Positions 1 to 13,204 of a stretch of 64,000 nucleotides of DNA are shown here, one piece after another (position 1 is the stretch's first letter; the number at the start of each line of letters is the position of its first letter). Origin of the DNA: Dermatemys mawii. Taxonomy: Eukaryota; Chordata; Testudines; Dermatemydidae. The position numbers were made by a program, and so were the translations under genes. The notes beneath the pieces were generated by a model. It was given only the letters and a program-made list of their open reading frames with translations. It made no database searches and was not told the origin of the DNA. The stretch is from the NCBI GenBank assembly GCA_007922305.1, contig ML677385.1, positions 7,714,336 through 7,778,335 of the forward strand, written 5' to 3'.

Positions 1-925
1 TCTTTGTGTTGGGGAAAGGAGGTTCAATGACTGTGAAACTTCCTTTCCATTCCCCATTCCCTTTTGAGTTAATTTCTGAATGTTTGTCTAGTCAGTTTAG
101 AGTGTAAATTCTTCAGGGCAGGGACTATGTCTTAACTTGTTTACTGTGTTATGAAAACTGCCAAGTATATTGATGGCCTGGTATACAAAGATTCTAGTCA
201 ACCAAGATGCTCAGCTTTCAATTAGGTCAATTTTTCTCCTCAACAGGTCACATTAGCATGCAGTAAAATGAATGATCAAGACATTTAAGTAGACTTGCTA
301 ACAGATGGCACACGATGCATCAAAAAGGTAGACTGTGGTCAAATAGGCAATCAACTGACCTTATTTGACTGGTCAACCAACTGGCTGTCCAGCCTACTTG
401 TGACCAACTGGTAGATTTAAATTAAAAGTATCTGAAAGAATGAGGTTCTAATACTTCACTATCAATATAACGGTCATTCACAGAGCAAGCCCCCTGTACA
501 TTAAACTGATGCTGACACAATGAGCTGTTGACTCTCCATGTCAATGTTAAAATGTTAAAAGCATTAATAAAGTAATGCTGAGAACATCTATCTTGGGAGC
601 TACTGTACTTTGGCAGCATACCAGCTACAAATCACTGCCAGTTAATGCTTTGACTTATAAAAGGCAAAGTCATAAGATCTCAATCAGAAAAGCATTCTGT
701 ATTCAATACCTGGAGTATGTGAACAAAATGATAGTGTGAGTAAGCACTTCAATATATAAATTAAAAAAAACCCAAATGTCTGAAGTTCAGCATACTGTAT
801 TATACATAGATCTCTTTCATCTCTTAGATATTTACACAATGTTAATGATTAGTCTGAAAGCTTATATGAAAGGCCCCATTTGATACTGAGAAATTCTATT
901 TTGGGTAAATGCTTTCAATCATTGA
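1..925. other. Unassigned AT-rich DNA
   Basis: No coding exon, RNA gene or clear repeat boundary is recognised. Open frames are short, lack family resemblance and have no supporting splice signals. Confidence 0.5.
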
Positions 926-944
926 TTATACAGTACTCAGCCAC

Positions 945-1256
945 ACAGCTGATATTGCTGACATTGGGTGGGGTGGGGAGGGCACTCTGCATTTTAATTT
1001 AATTTTAAAATGAAGCTTCCTAAGGTTTTTAAAAACCTTATTTACTTTACATACAATAGGGATCGGCAACCTTGGCACACAGCCCCCCAGGTTGCCGATC
1101 CCTGACATACAACAAATAGTTTAGTTCTATATTATAGATTTATAGAAAGAGACCTTCTAAAAATGTTAACATGTATTACTGGCACACATAACCTTAAATT
1201 AGAGTGAATAAACGAAGACTCGACATACCACTTCTGAAAGGTTGCTGACCCGTTCT
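945..1256 (+). mobile_element. Old hAT-type element, 3' part
   Basis: The segment reads as the 3' portion of a hAT family whose right end has the form GGTTGCCGACCCCTG; here the end is decayed to GGTTGCTGACCCG near 1243-1255. The left end is not clear. A 48-bp element with related ends (1057-1104) has inserted into it, which shows this copy is the older one. The family assignment rests on recalled repeat consensus; the boundaries are approximate. Confidence 0.5.
1057..1104. mobile_element. 48-bp hAT micro-element with perfect 8-bp target duplication
   Basis: A near-palindrome starts TAGGGATCGGCAACCTTGG and ends CAGGTTGCCGATCCCTG. It is flanked on both sides by ACATACAA (1049-1056 and 1105-1112), a perfect 8-bp target-site duplication as hAT transposases make. 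Only the two terminal inverted repeats and a few bases between them remain, so it is an extreme internal-deletion derivative. It sits inside an older element whose right end is of the same kind. Confidence 0.8.
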
Positions 1257-1343
1257 ACACGTACAAAGAATAGGGACTGCAACAGTTAAACTACAAATGA
1301 AATTTCCACAATAAAGCTTAGCAGGAGTAGAAACCATTCTTGG

Positions 1344-1656
1344 CAGCGGTTCTCAAACTGGGGGTCGCGAGCCTCCAATGCCACTGAGAAACCACAGATG
1401 TGAACGGTTCCGGAGTTGGCGGGATTTCGGCGGACATGGGATATGCGTCACTGTGTCTGCCTAAAAGCCACCCAAGTGCTCGTTTCCAGTTTCGGTGGCA
1501 TTTCTGCAGACACAGGGACACACATGGTATGTCCGCTGAAATGCCGCTCAACCCAGGAGAGAAGGATTCGGCGGCATTTCAGCGGACATACCTGGGTCAC
1601 AAGACAAAGGTAATTCTGATAAAAGGGTCGTGGGGCGGGAAGTTTGAGAACCCCTG
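1344..1656. mobile_element. Non-autonomous hAT element (CAGCGGTTCTCAAAC ends)
   Basis: Left end CAGCGGTTCTCAAAC and right end GTTTGAGAACCCCTG are inverted repeats of the hAT CAG...CTG type. The flanking octamers are ATTCTTGG and ATTTTGGA, at best a decayed duplication. The interior is GC-rich, with inverted copies of a segment around CATTTC(A/T)GC(G/A)GACA. No transposase coding is present. The copy at 5422-5724 has the same ends and similar interior motifs. Confidence 0.75.
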
Positions 1657-1751
1657 ATTTTGGACAATATAGTTCAGTTTTTCAACTTATGAAGACAAAG
1701 CATTCTGAGAATATATGATATATCCTACTTGTTTACTACTAACTACTTTTC

Positions 1752-2003
1752 TTACCCCTGATATTGCTCAGGGGTAAGAAAAAGCCACCCTCCTGAGCAA
1801 TGCAGGTTACATTGACCTAAGCGCTGTCCACACCAGTGCTAAGTCGGCAGGAGATGTTCTCCCACTGACCTAGCTTCTGCCTCTCGTTGAAGTGAAGTAA
1901 TTATGCTGATGAAGAGCGCTCTCTTGTCGGCATAGCATGTCTTCATCAGACGTGCTACAGCCGCGCAGCTGCACCAATGAAGCGTAATAGTGTAGACTAG
2001 CCC
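1752..2003. mobile_element. Harbinger-type MITE, degraded
   Basis: The right end TGTAGACTAGCCC is followed by TTA and matches the GGGCTNGTCTACACT termini seen on other MITEs in this window. The interior is rich in the CGCTCT...GTCGGCATAG type of sequence. The left part contains an 11-bp hairpin (CTTACCCCTGA / TCAGGGGTAAG, 1752-1779), but a clean left terminus was not found. Confidence 0.5.
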
Positions 2004-2721
2004 TTAGCTGCACACTATACCTTATCCAGTCAAACATATAATTAGAAGAAAAAGTAAATTTACATTTCTGGTTAATAAATCTGTTTGCAAGAGACAATTT
2101 CACAGTCCTTATTACAATTTCATTCTTTTATGGAAAAACTGCAGCATCAGCATTATATAGAACTATAGCTTCACAAGCATTAGTTTTCTACTTCATCTAT
2201 GGTATAGCCATAAAGCGTTATGGGACTCTGGATTAGTTTGGTCATACTGAGATCACCTGACACTCCTCCCTCTCAAAATCTGGCCTAGGCACAAGGGGTC
2301 CTGGAAGCACTGATGGAAATTCCAGCTATGACACTAAAACATCCTTTCTCTGGATGAGAGGAGATAGTAGAGATGATGAATGCTTTTGACTAAAGCGATT
2401 GTTAGCACCTCCTATCCTAAAACACAAGTCTGGTTACCATTATTTTTTTCTTTTTAGATAAAGATGTTTGACTCAACTAAACCACGCGCCGCTATCTAGT
2501 CTCCTATTTGAAAGTAAAACTGTTTAAGAGTATCCTTCAACTTCAGTTGTCCATTACTTATATTCTGTATCTTTCTCGGTAAATTTTTAAGCCAGACCAC
2601 AGACTAAAAATTATGTTGGTCATGCTGATGGCACTCAAGTACTACAGTAGTGACTGTGATATGAATACCTTTCACACACATACACATCCCCTTCTAACAG
2701 GTTTTAATCAAAGAGGTCATA
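2004..2721. other. Unassigned DNA
   Basis: Nothing coding or repetitive is recognised in this stretch. Confidence 0.45.
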
Positions 2722-2903
2722 TAATCATAGAAATGTAGGGATGTCAGGTGGATGTCAAGAAGTCTTGAACGATAACAGTCATTCAGGCATACACCAGACC
2801 TCTATTTACAGACTTTCACCCTGATCCTGCAATTAATTATGCATGAACAGCTCCTGCTCTGGCACAGAACCTCATTCAAATGTAGGCACTGTAGGATCAG
2901 AGC
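2722..2903. repeat. Short CR1 3'-end fragment and old palindromic repeat
   Basis: Positions 2722-2770 (ATCATAGAAATGTAGGG) resemble the terminal sequence of CR1 LINE copies. Positions 2817-2903 start CTGATCCTGCAA and end TAGGATCAGAGCC, an inverted-repeat signature of an old amniote interspersed repeat. Both are heavily diverged, and the assignments rely on recalled consensus. Confidence 0.4.
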
Positions 2904-4850
<1,947 letters not shown>

Positions 4851-4852
4851 TA

Positions 4853-5108
4853 GGGCTGTTGCTTAATCATGTGAATTAATTGCGATTAACTAAAAAAAAA
4901 TCATGATTAAATAATTTAATTGTGATTAATCGCAGTTTTAATCAATTCAAATCAATATATTTCAAATCAATATATTTGAAAATGTAGAAAACATCAAAAA
5001 TATTTAAATAAATGGTATTCTACTATTAACAGTTCAATTAGTTGCAATTAATTTTTTTATTTGCACGTTAATCACAATTAATTTTTTTAATCATTTGAGA
5101 GCCTTGAG
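4853..5108. repeat. AT-rich repeat with reiterated ATTAATCGC/GCGATTAA-like motifs
   Basis: The segment begins GGGCTGTTGCTTAATCA and ends TTTAATCATTTGAGAGCC, which are imperfect inverted ends. It is packed with short inverted motifs such as GTGATTAATCGCAG and AATTAATTTTTTTA. It looks like a non-autonomous DNA element. No clear target duplication was found, and no coding capacity. Confidence 0.5.
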
Positions 5109-5421
5109 AGGCATTGTATTTAAGTAGTTTACTTATCTCAGCCATTCTTTTGGGTGCCCAATCTGAGATATCCTAAAAGACCATTTTGTCGAGTATGAGT
5201 GCTCTGCATATCAAGTCAAGTACAACTTTAACTCCCCAAACCGTGCACTTAAAATCAGTCTCTTGAAAATTTTGGGTCCATCAGAATGGTTACAGCATTA
5301 AAACCAAGACTACGGAGAAAACAAACTTTTCTTCATTTGTATTGTTTGCTCCCCATTTTGGAATCCCAAGAAATAAACGTTAGCTACAGAGGATAACACA
5401 GAAAACAAACAAGAGCTAAAT
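5109..5421. other. Unassigned DNA
   Basis: Nothing coding or repetitive is recognised. Confidence 0.4.
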
Positions 5422-5724
5422 CAGCGGTTCTCAAACTGCGGGTTGCGACCCCCTGGGGGGGTCACCGAGCGCTCCCAGGGGGATCGCGAGCTCCTGGCGC
5501 CACTGAAAAGCCGCCGAATGCATTACTTCCGCATTTGGCGGCTTTCAGCGGACATACCAAGCGCTCCATTCGGCTGTGGTCGGGAGCGCTCGGCATGTCT
5601 GCCAAAAAGCCGCGGAATGTGGAAGTAATGCATTCGGTGGTTTTTCAGCGGACCTACAAGGGTCCGCCGCAGTCAACAGGGAAGCAAAAATGGATTGCGG
5701 TTTGTATAAGTTTGAGAACCGCTG
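5422..5724. mobile_element. Non-autonomous hAT element with perfect target duplication
   Basis: Ends CAGCGGTTCTCAAAC and GTTTGAGAACCGCTG are perfect 15-bp inverted repeats. AGCTAAAT flanks both sides (5414-5421 and 5725-5732), a perfect 8-bp hAT target duplication. The GC-rich interior contains inverted copies around GCCGAATGCATTACTTCCGC. It is the better preserved sibling of the copy at 1344-1656. Confidence 0.9.
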
Positions 5725-5732
5725 AGCTAAAT

Positions 5733-6856
5733 GGACACAACCAACTAATTTTCAGCTTGTTTTGGGGTTCATATTAGAACAAGAGTCTAGGGGTTGGAAA
5801 GAGAGGAGTTAATGGTAGAAATTACCAAGAAACAAATAATCAAGTAAACAAACTCAGTTTGGAATGTATTATACCAAAAGTGTGAATTACCATCTAATAG
5901 GTCAAATACATTTAGTACAGTGAGCACATTTTTAACTTTAATGGAACTTTTCAAATCCAGAGTCCTAGGCAGAAGAATAGTAACTTGCGTATTCAACTTT
6001 GGAGAAGGAAGGGGACAAAACAGTGTTCCATATCCCCTGGTATCTCTCACTTATGTAGCCCAATTCCTGGCTGAAGTCTCATGATGTGGAAACGGGGTCC
6101 TGTCTGCCAGAAAATGGACACTGCCAGCTCTGAAGGGGAGCAGCACCATCTACAGCGAATCTACCATCATCCCTTGTCTCCTCCTCCAAATGGAAATCCA
6201 GACCCTACTAAAGCTGAAGTGTTGTTGGAGAAAGAGAGTGGGAAAGAAATGCAGGAGCTACGTAAGTCAGGAAGTTGCTGGAGAAGGAACAGGAGTCAGC
6301 TGTCCCCTATTTATAAAGGAAGACAAGAGGGAAGAGAGAAAGAACTGGCAGGGAAGTTGCTGAATGCGTGCTAAGCAAGACACCGGAAAAGTATCTACTC
6401 AAAAGGGTGATGAGGCTGAAGACAGTTTACCTGAAGGGACAGATTCCTATTCTTTTCTCCCTCATCTCTCTGAAGCTGTGTTATATTTAACGATTTTTAA
6501 AAAAATCTCTTCAAAGAATACAAGTGGAGTGAATATAACTTACACTATGTGACCATGGATCTGTCTCACCTTCCAGTGGTTAGTCCATGTAAGAGTTTAA
6601 TAGCACACTACTTCTATCTGCTAATGAACACACTATTTTGGACCCAATGGTAGAAGTTTATGCTCTTACAGTTATAGGTTTCTGATAAAACCTCGCTGAT
6701 AGCCTGAGCAAGTGATTACACAAACATCTCAAGACGAGGTGAATACTGGTTGTTGATTATACAACACATTTTGGTGCCTGTAAACCTGTGCATCAGTTAC
6801 AGTATTCTTGGATTCCATCTATCGACGGACATGCTAGAAGTCTCACATCATTTACT
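5733..6856. other. Unassigned DNA
   Basis: Short open frames exist (for example plus strand 6081-6374), but they show no family resemblance, domain or splice context. Treated as non-coding. Confidence 0.45.
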
Positions 6857-7360
6857 CACTCCTAGGGGAATTCTGCACTACTGTGTAATGCAGAAATTAA
6901 TGGTACTTGTACAGAATTTCCTTCCTCTCCCTGCATCCCTCCCAGAAACAGGCTGCAGTGCTGCTGGCCACTACTAGGGGCCACAGGATCCAGCAGAGCT
7001 CAGCTCACACATAGAAGAAACTGCCAGGGAGAAGGAGAGGGAGCTAGATTCCTGGCAACTAAAGTTCCCTGCATGCCCTGAGGAAAGGAGACAGCAGTGC
7101 ACATGGAACTCCACACAAGCCTGGGATCCAGCATCAGGCTGTTTTTCCCTCTGGATCCCTGGCCTCTGGAGAGGAGAGGGGTGGGTATCTGGGCTTTGGG
7201 GGTGTAGGTATCTGGGCTGGGGTTGGGGGGGAGTAATCTGGGATGGGGAGGGGCATCTGGGCAAGGCAGAACCCCCTGGCTGGGCTGGAGGTGGGTGTGG
7301 GTGCAGGTATCTGGGCCAGGGGAGCCTGCAGCTGGGCTCTGGTGGTGCAGGTATTTTCCA
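6857..7360. repeat. GC-rich interspersed repeat, probably a truncated DNA element
   Basis: The segment starts CACTCCTAGGGGAATTCTGC, a terminus I associate with a turtle interspersed repeat. It continues into G-rich, imperfectly tandem sequence (repeated TATCTGGGC units at 7185-7320). The matching right terminus is missing. Classification uncertain. Confidence 0.4.
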
Positions 7361-7630
7361 TGATATATTAAGCTACTGATGAGGCCTAGTTTCTAAGCAA
7401 TGGTTTAATATTTCAGAATGAGCAACTTTCACTTAACTCGTAGCATAAAATATATCACTTCTGTTTTAAGTGCACCAACAAGAACTGAGATATTAAAATA
7501 ATTTAATATTCAAGAATGTTGGATTTGTGTCTACTTGTAACATGTAGCTTAATTAAAATATTTTGGTTTCTCTTCCCTCCCACATTACAAGAACCTGTAT
7601 TTTAGTGATATGGAAAAGCCCATTAAGAAG
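7361..7630. other. Unassigned AT-rich DNA
   Basis: Nothing recognised. Confidence 0.4.
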
Positions 7631-7643
7631 CATAAACCAGATG

Positions 7644-7853
7644 AAGAATCAGAGGGGTAGCCGTGTTAGTCTGGAATTGCAGAAGTGACAAAGAGTCCTG
7701 TGGCACCTTAAAGACTAACTAACGTATTAGAGCATAAGCTTTCGTGGGCTAATACCCACTTCGTCAGTTGCATCCGACAAAATGGGTATTAGCCCACGAA
7801 AGCTTATGCTCTAATACGTTAGTCAGTCTTTAAGGTGCCATAGGACTCTTTGC
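7644..7853. mobile_element. Penelope-like element 3' end inserted as an inverted-repeat hairpin
   Basis: The sequence opens with the Penelope tail (GGTAGCCGTGTTAGTCTG) and the TGTGGCACCTTAAAGACTAA motif. It then forms an inverted repeat: about 70 bp at 7690-7762 is repeated in reverse complement at 7781-7851, with a loop of roughly 20 bases. A 13-bp direct repeat, CATAAACCAGATG, flanks it (7631-7643 and 7854-7866) and is the target duplication. The family was identified from the tail, shared with the copy at 26955-27755 that retains GIY-YIG coding. Head-to-head partial copies are typical of Penelope elements. Confidence 0.8.
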
Positions 7854-7866
7854 CATAAACCAGATG

Positions 7867-8531
7867 CTTTCTTGGCATGTAGAGATGTAATGATCAGTCC
7901 AGCTCACATATTGTCATAGACCATGGCAAGTGTGATAGAATGAAGCCAAACTAGTCTGATGCAGTACAGCCACTCACAAGTTTAATAAAGTCATATGGTT
8001 CTGACATCCTTCAAATCCCCATATAGAGATCAATATAAACGTAGCCAACACCACAAAGAAGTGTTCTTGTCAAAGCAATCTTGATGAAAGTTTATTTTTC
8101 TCCTGGAGATAGTGATAACTGAGAAACAGTCACCACCCCAAGACTTGTACAAAGAGATAATGGTACTGTATTTTGGGACTAACTGGTAATATTACTATTC
8201 TGTGGTCATTGTCATATAAACATGCAGCTGTGATTTCATACTAGTTTGCAGATAATCTTGTGTGTGATGCCCCAAATATCTTAAGTGACAATCCAGCTGA
8301 ATTCACTCCTATTATTATTGAAGAGCTCAAGACAAAGAAAGAACTATACACACTCAGCATCACTGTCCAGCAAGTGCAGGATCTTCAACACGAAAAAAGG
8401 GGAGACAATTATGTTTGTAGCAAAGTGGATGAGTAAAACCAAATAATATTTTAAACATGAGTATCAGTCACTGTACTTTGGGATCAAGTTAACTGAATCT
8501 GGCAGTCTGTAGCTACCATTCAATCAAAATA
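7867..8531. other. Unassigned AT-rich DNA
   Basis: Nothing recognised. Confidence 0.4.
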
Positions 8532-8728
8532 CACTCCTACCTCGATATAACATGGTCCTCGGGAGCCAAAAAATCATACTGCGGTATAGGTGAAACTGCA
8601 TTATATCGAAGCCAGACACTTGACGCACTGATCCACTGGAGCGCACAGCCATGCCCCCGGAGCGCTCCTTTGCCACATTATATCAGAATTCGCCTTATAT
8701 CGGACTGCGTTATATCAAGGTAGCAGTG
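8532..8728. mobile_element. Tc1/mariner (Tigger-like) MITE
   Basis: Left end CACTCCTACCTCGATATAAC and right end GTTATATCAAGGTAGCAGTG are about 20-bp inverted repeats differing at a few positions. TA flanks both sides (8530-8531 and 8729-8730), the target duplication of Tc1/mariner transposases. The ends resemble the Tigger type. There is no coding sequence. Confidence 0.8.
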
Positions 8729-8730
8729 TA

Positions 8731-9311
8731 ATTACCATAAGCTGTTCTCTGGTTTACACAGAAATATGGCACTAATATCTCTACCACTAGAGGCCCTAGG
8801 ATAGATGCAATACGAAGGCAACTTGTTTGCATTTCCAGCACCAACAGGTAATTGCCATCTTGTAAACCACCATCTCCTTGCCATGAAGCCTGTAAACACT
8901 AGTCATCTATAAATACTGCATCTCCCTTTTCTAATGGTTAGAATTATCCCTCCAAGAGAAAAAAAAAAAAAAAAAAAAAGCAAACCAGCAGAGAACTCTC
9001 TCTAGCATCGGGGTCTCAGCAAGAATAAATAGAGGAAATGGGAAATTAAATTAAATTGAAATAGTTGGTAGTAATGTAGAAAACAGTCTATCTGTATGTA
9101 TTTTACTGGTAGAAAGAGGACAAGGAAAAATCAAAGTTACATTCCTGGTGTTACTCAGAATATCTACAAACATGAATAATGTTATTAAATAAATACATCT
9201 ATTTTGTTTGAAAAAGTGTTACTATTGAAACATTAGCAGGGTTTCATGCAAGAAGCTACAAAAAATGTTGAAGTCAGTTATTAATTCCCATTGCTATTAT
9301 TAAATACTGTA

Positions 9312-9350
<39 letters not shown>

Positions 9351-10969
9351 AATAGGAGCTCACTCTGTACTACTATTGACTTTATTGTCTCTTTTATTTG
9401 TGGTTTTTCTACTGCCATGGAAATTAGTGTAATGCCATAACTTTGGCATTATGACTTTTACTCCTATATTCTTAAGTGAAAGTGGGCTGGGAAACGTATC
9501 GAGAAACAGGCAAATGTGACATTCATGCATTATGAAAACCTGGACAGTAAACAGGATTTGCTTTATGCCCCATTTGAAAGCTTCCCTGCACATTAAGACC
9601 ACAGAGCAAGCTCTAAAAGGTCACTCCACATGCTGAAAGAATGAAGTTGCACCATAACCAGCATCAACATTTCATGAGTCACATAGCCCAAATTATGTCA
9701 AGCCCATGTCAGCCCAAGCAGATGGAATTACTTTCACCTTCTTGCCGCTCTCTGTATGTCTGGGCAGATTGTCAACAGCAGCAGAATTCTCTGCACACCA
9801 TGCAGGAAATAGGAACTGGAAATACTGATCCCAGTGAAAGGTGGAAGTGAGTAGGCATTCTGTTGAATTCCTAGTGGACTTGAGATGTTTTCATTATTTG
9901 CCATATGTTGGAACATTTTTAAATAGTGCATATTGTTTTTACATTTAATTGTATCAACTTACACTACTGTGTGGTTTCTGGGTTCTGCTCATTATAGAAG
10001 TCCCTGTTGTAAATTACAATGCTGCATATATCTAATACTCACCACTGAAATGGACAATACAAATCTGTCAGGCAGATGGAATTTTTCTAGACCCTCACAA
10101 AGCTGTTTATCAACAAAAACAAGTCCATTTCTTTAATAACTGCTTCTTATGATTTCTTAAATAAAAAAAATAAAGGCCTACCACGCACATACACCCACAC
10201 CTGTGAATGGTGGAAAGGAAAAACCTTGATTCAAAAGTAGAATCGATGAGTGTAACACAGATGTGGGGAAAGAGTAACTGCTTTTTTTCTTGCTTTGCAG
10301 TTTTTTGAAGGTCCTCTGGAGAGCTGCATTCATATCCCCAGAGACCCGCCACCCATATGTTTTACATGTGAACTATGATAGGGGAGTAGGGTGCCATAGG
10401 GTGGCATAGGAGTGAAGGCATCAGGATGATCAGGGGGATAATGAGCAGGAGGATGTAGGGTTGTATGTGTGTGGGAGGAGGTGGACAGAGTGGGGCCTGA
10501 GCTAGAGGGGTTCAGAGTTGAGGAAAGAGACTCCACTCTAGCCATAAGAAGTTCATCAGAATACAGATCCTATCCCCTACATTTCTCTCCCTCTAGCCCA
10601 TTGCACCCAAGAAGTCAAAGCATCAATACCATTGGAATTCTTCAAGGCAGGAGTCCCTCAGCACAGAGGAACTGAACTCCCCCTAGTCTCCTCTCTGCAC
10701 AAGCAACGATTTTCTTCCCTTCTCTGTAACACACCTCTGCTGAACCCCACATACCCAAAAACCAGGTCAATCCCTGCCACCCACTGATGAGTCAGACTGA
10801 AAACTGCCTGTGAAAAATCAGAAATAAAAGCATTGCATTTTAAAATCTGAAATTGCAGCAGTTTTCAGGTTTGAGCCATTCTGTATGCTAAGCTTGGTGA
10901 AACTCAATTAAGTCATTCTCATCATGACTTTTGTCTAACCCCTCTCCGATTCATCAACATCCCTCCATA
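8731..10969. other. Unassigned DNA with simple repeats
   Basis: An A-run lies at 8959-8979 and a (TA)n microsatellite at about 9315-9347. Open frames at 9641-9850 and 10330-10545 have no recognisable domain. Nothing else is supported. Confidence 0.45.
9315..9347. repeat. (TA)n microsatellite
   Basis: An uninterrupted AT dinucleotide run of about 30 bases, likely length-polymorphic. Confidence 0.95.
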
Positions 10970-11525
10970 GGCGAGCGCAACGCATTTCCATTAGGGTGTG
11001 CACTCAGGGAGCCCCACCCTAGCCCTGCTCCCATCCACTCCCTCCCACTTCCCGCCCTGTGACTACCCCCCTCAAGATCCCCAACCCCCCCTCCCCCGAA
11101 CTTCCCCCCCACCTGGCCCCCCCCCCCGCCAAAATCCCTTTACCATGCCACTTACCCCCATCTCCCGCTTCTCCCGGAGCCTCAGTGCACTGCATCCAGG
11201 AGCAGCCCTGGATAGCACTGCAACAGCATGGCTCTGGTGGGGCCTGAGCTCCTGCCGCTTGGCCCACTGGTGCTCGCAGCCCTGCCTCCTGAACACACTA
11301 CTCCAAGCAGCAGGAGCTCAGGCCCCACCCGAGCTATGCCGCTGCAATGTTGTCCAGGGCTGCTCCTGGACGCGGAGCGGTGAGGTGCCAGCGGATGGGG
11401 GAAGGCAGGGGCAGTGCCGGGGGGAGCCTCCCTGGCCGGAAGCTCACGTGGGCCGCGCAAGACGAGCTTACCCACTCCTGCATTAGGGTGTGCCTGGGCA
11501 CACCCCGGGCACACACCTATGCATC
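10970..11525. mobile_element. GC-rich inverted-repeat element, class uncertain
   Basis: A large internal palindrome is visible. The block around CCAGGAGCAGCCCTGGATAG...GGGGCCTGAGCTCCTGC (about 11198-11256) is repeated inverted at about 11308-11375 (GCAGGAGCTCAGGCCCCACC...CAGGGCTGCTCCTGG). CATTAGGGTGTGC occurs near both ends (10990 and 11482) as a direct rather than inverted repeat. It probably derives from a non-autonomous DNA element. Overlapping open frames on both strands are a side effect of high GC. Confidence 0.5.
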
Positions 11526-13204
11526 CTCCTTGAACTGTGAACACCAGAAGGGGAAATAAGGGGAAAATAACCCCCTGTATGTTTAGTTTTAAATTTTCAA
11601 AAGTGGCTGTGTTCTGAGATCTTACCAGAATATATATGTATGTGAAGTCTGAAGCTTATGGGGGAAATATGCTTGTTTAGCTAGATGAATTCAAGGAGGA
11701 AAAAAGACACGGACCGCTGTGATCCCCTAGTCTGACTTCCTGTCTAGCACAGGCCATAGAACTTCTCCAAAATAACTCCTAGCGCGTATCTTCTAGAAAA
11801 ACATCCAATTTTGTTTTTAAAATGCCAGAGCTAGAGAATTCACTACAACCCCTTGGTAAATTGTTCCAATGGTCATTTACCCTCATTGTTGTAAATTTAC
11901 ATCTTATTTCCAGGCTGAATTTGTCTAGCTTCAATTTCCAAACACTGAAACGAGTTATACCTTCCTCTGACAGGTTGAAGAGCGCATTAGTAAATATTTG
12001 TTCCCCATCTGGCTACTTATATACTGAAATCAAGTCACCCCTTTTCTTTGTTAAGCTAAACAGTCTGAGTTTTTTGGGTCTCACTATAAGGCATGTTTTC
12101 TACTCCTTTTATCATTCTTGTGGCTCTTGTCTGAACCGCCCCCAGTTCCTGAATTGCGAACACCAAAACTGCACACGCTATTCCTGCGTCAGTCGCACCA
12201 GTGCCGTATACAGAGGTAAAATTGTCAAATAAAAATAGAGAGGCATTCTCCCATTTATGCATCCAAGGATCGCATTAGCCTTTTTGGCCACACTGTCACA
12301 CTGAGAACTTACATTCAGCGGATTATCCACCGCGCCCATATTTTCTTTTTTAATCAGAGTCACTGGTTCCCTAGATCAGGCCCTTCCACCCCATAAATAT
12401 GACCTTAATTATTTCTAGACACACACATTAACTATATTAAAATGCATATGGTTTGCTTGCACTCAGTTTACCAATCTAAATTGCTCAACCACATCTCCCA
12501 ATGTTTATAACATCTGAAAACTTTATCAGTGATGATTTTGTGTTGTCCTCCAAGTCATTCTTAAAAAAAGGATAAATAATGTAAGGCCAAGAATCAATCC
12601 CCGCAGACTCCCACTAGAAACACGCCCACTCAATTGTGACTCCATATTTACAATTGTGTGTCATGCTAATTTTGTATCAAGGTTTTTATTTAAAGATGTC
12701 ATGTCAAACATCTTACAGAAGTATTAAATATAATGACATCAAAACTACAACCTTTATCCACCAAATTTGTAATCTCATAATAAAAGATCTCAAGTCAGTT
12801 TGACATTATCTATTTTCCATAAACCCATGGTGACTGGCACTAATTATATTACCATCTTAAGTCCCATACAAGCCCCTCCATTATCCTGCCCAGACTCAAG
12901 GTCACTCTGACAGACCTATAACTACCCGGGTCTTCCCATTCACCCTTTTTAAATACTGGCACAACTTTCTACATTACTATTGATAATTGTATGATTTCCA
13001 TCTAGCAATAGACTAAATCCATCGTTGGGATTCTTTTTGATAGTAATATTTAAAACAAAAACAAAAAAAAACACTTATTGTCTTAACTGTACTGGCCATA
13101 GATTTCTCCTTGTTTCCCTTTCTTTCTTTCATTAATTTTCTACAAACCCTAGCTTCTGATTTATATTCATTACTATCCACTTTCCGTTTCTTCCATTTCT
13201 TATA

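Noticed and set aside
10998..11544. Overlapping long frames on both strands
   Set aside because: They follow from the high-GC palindrome; all frames are open together, which is typical of composition rather than coding.
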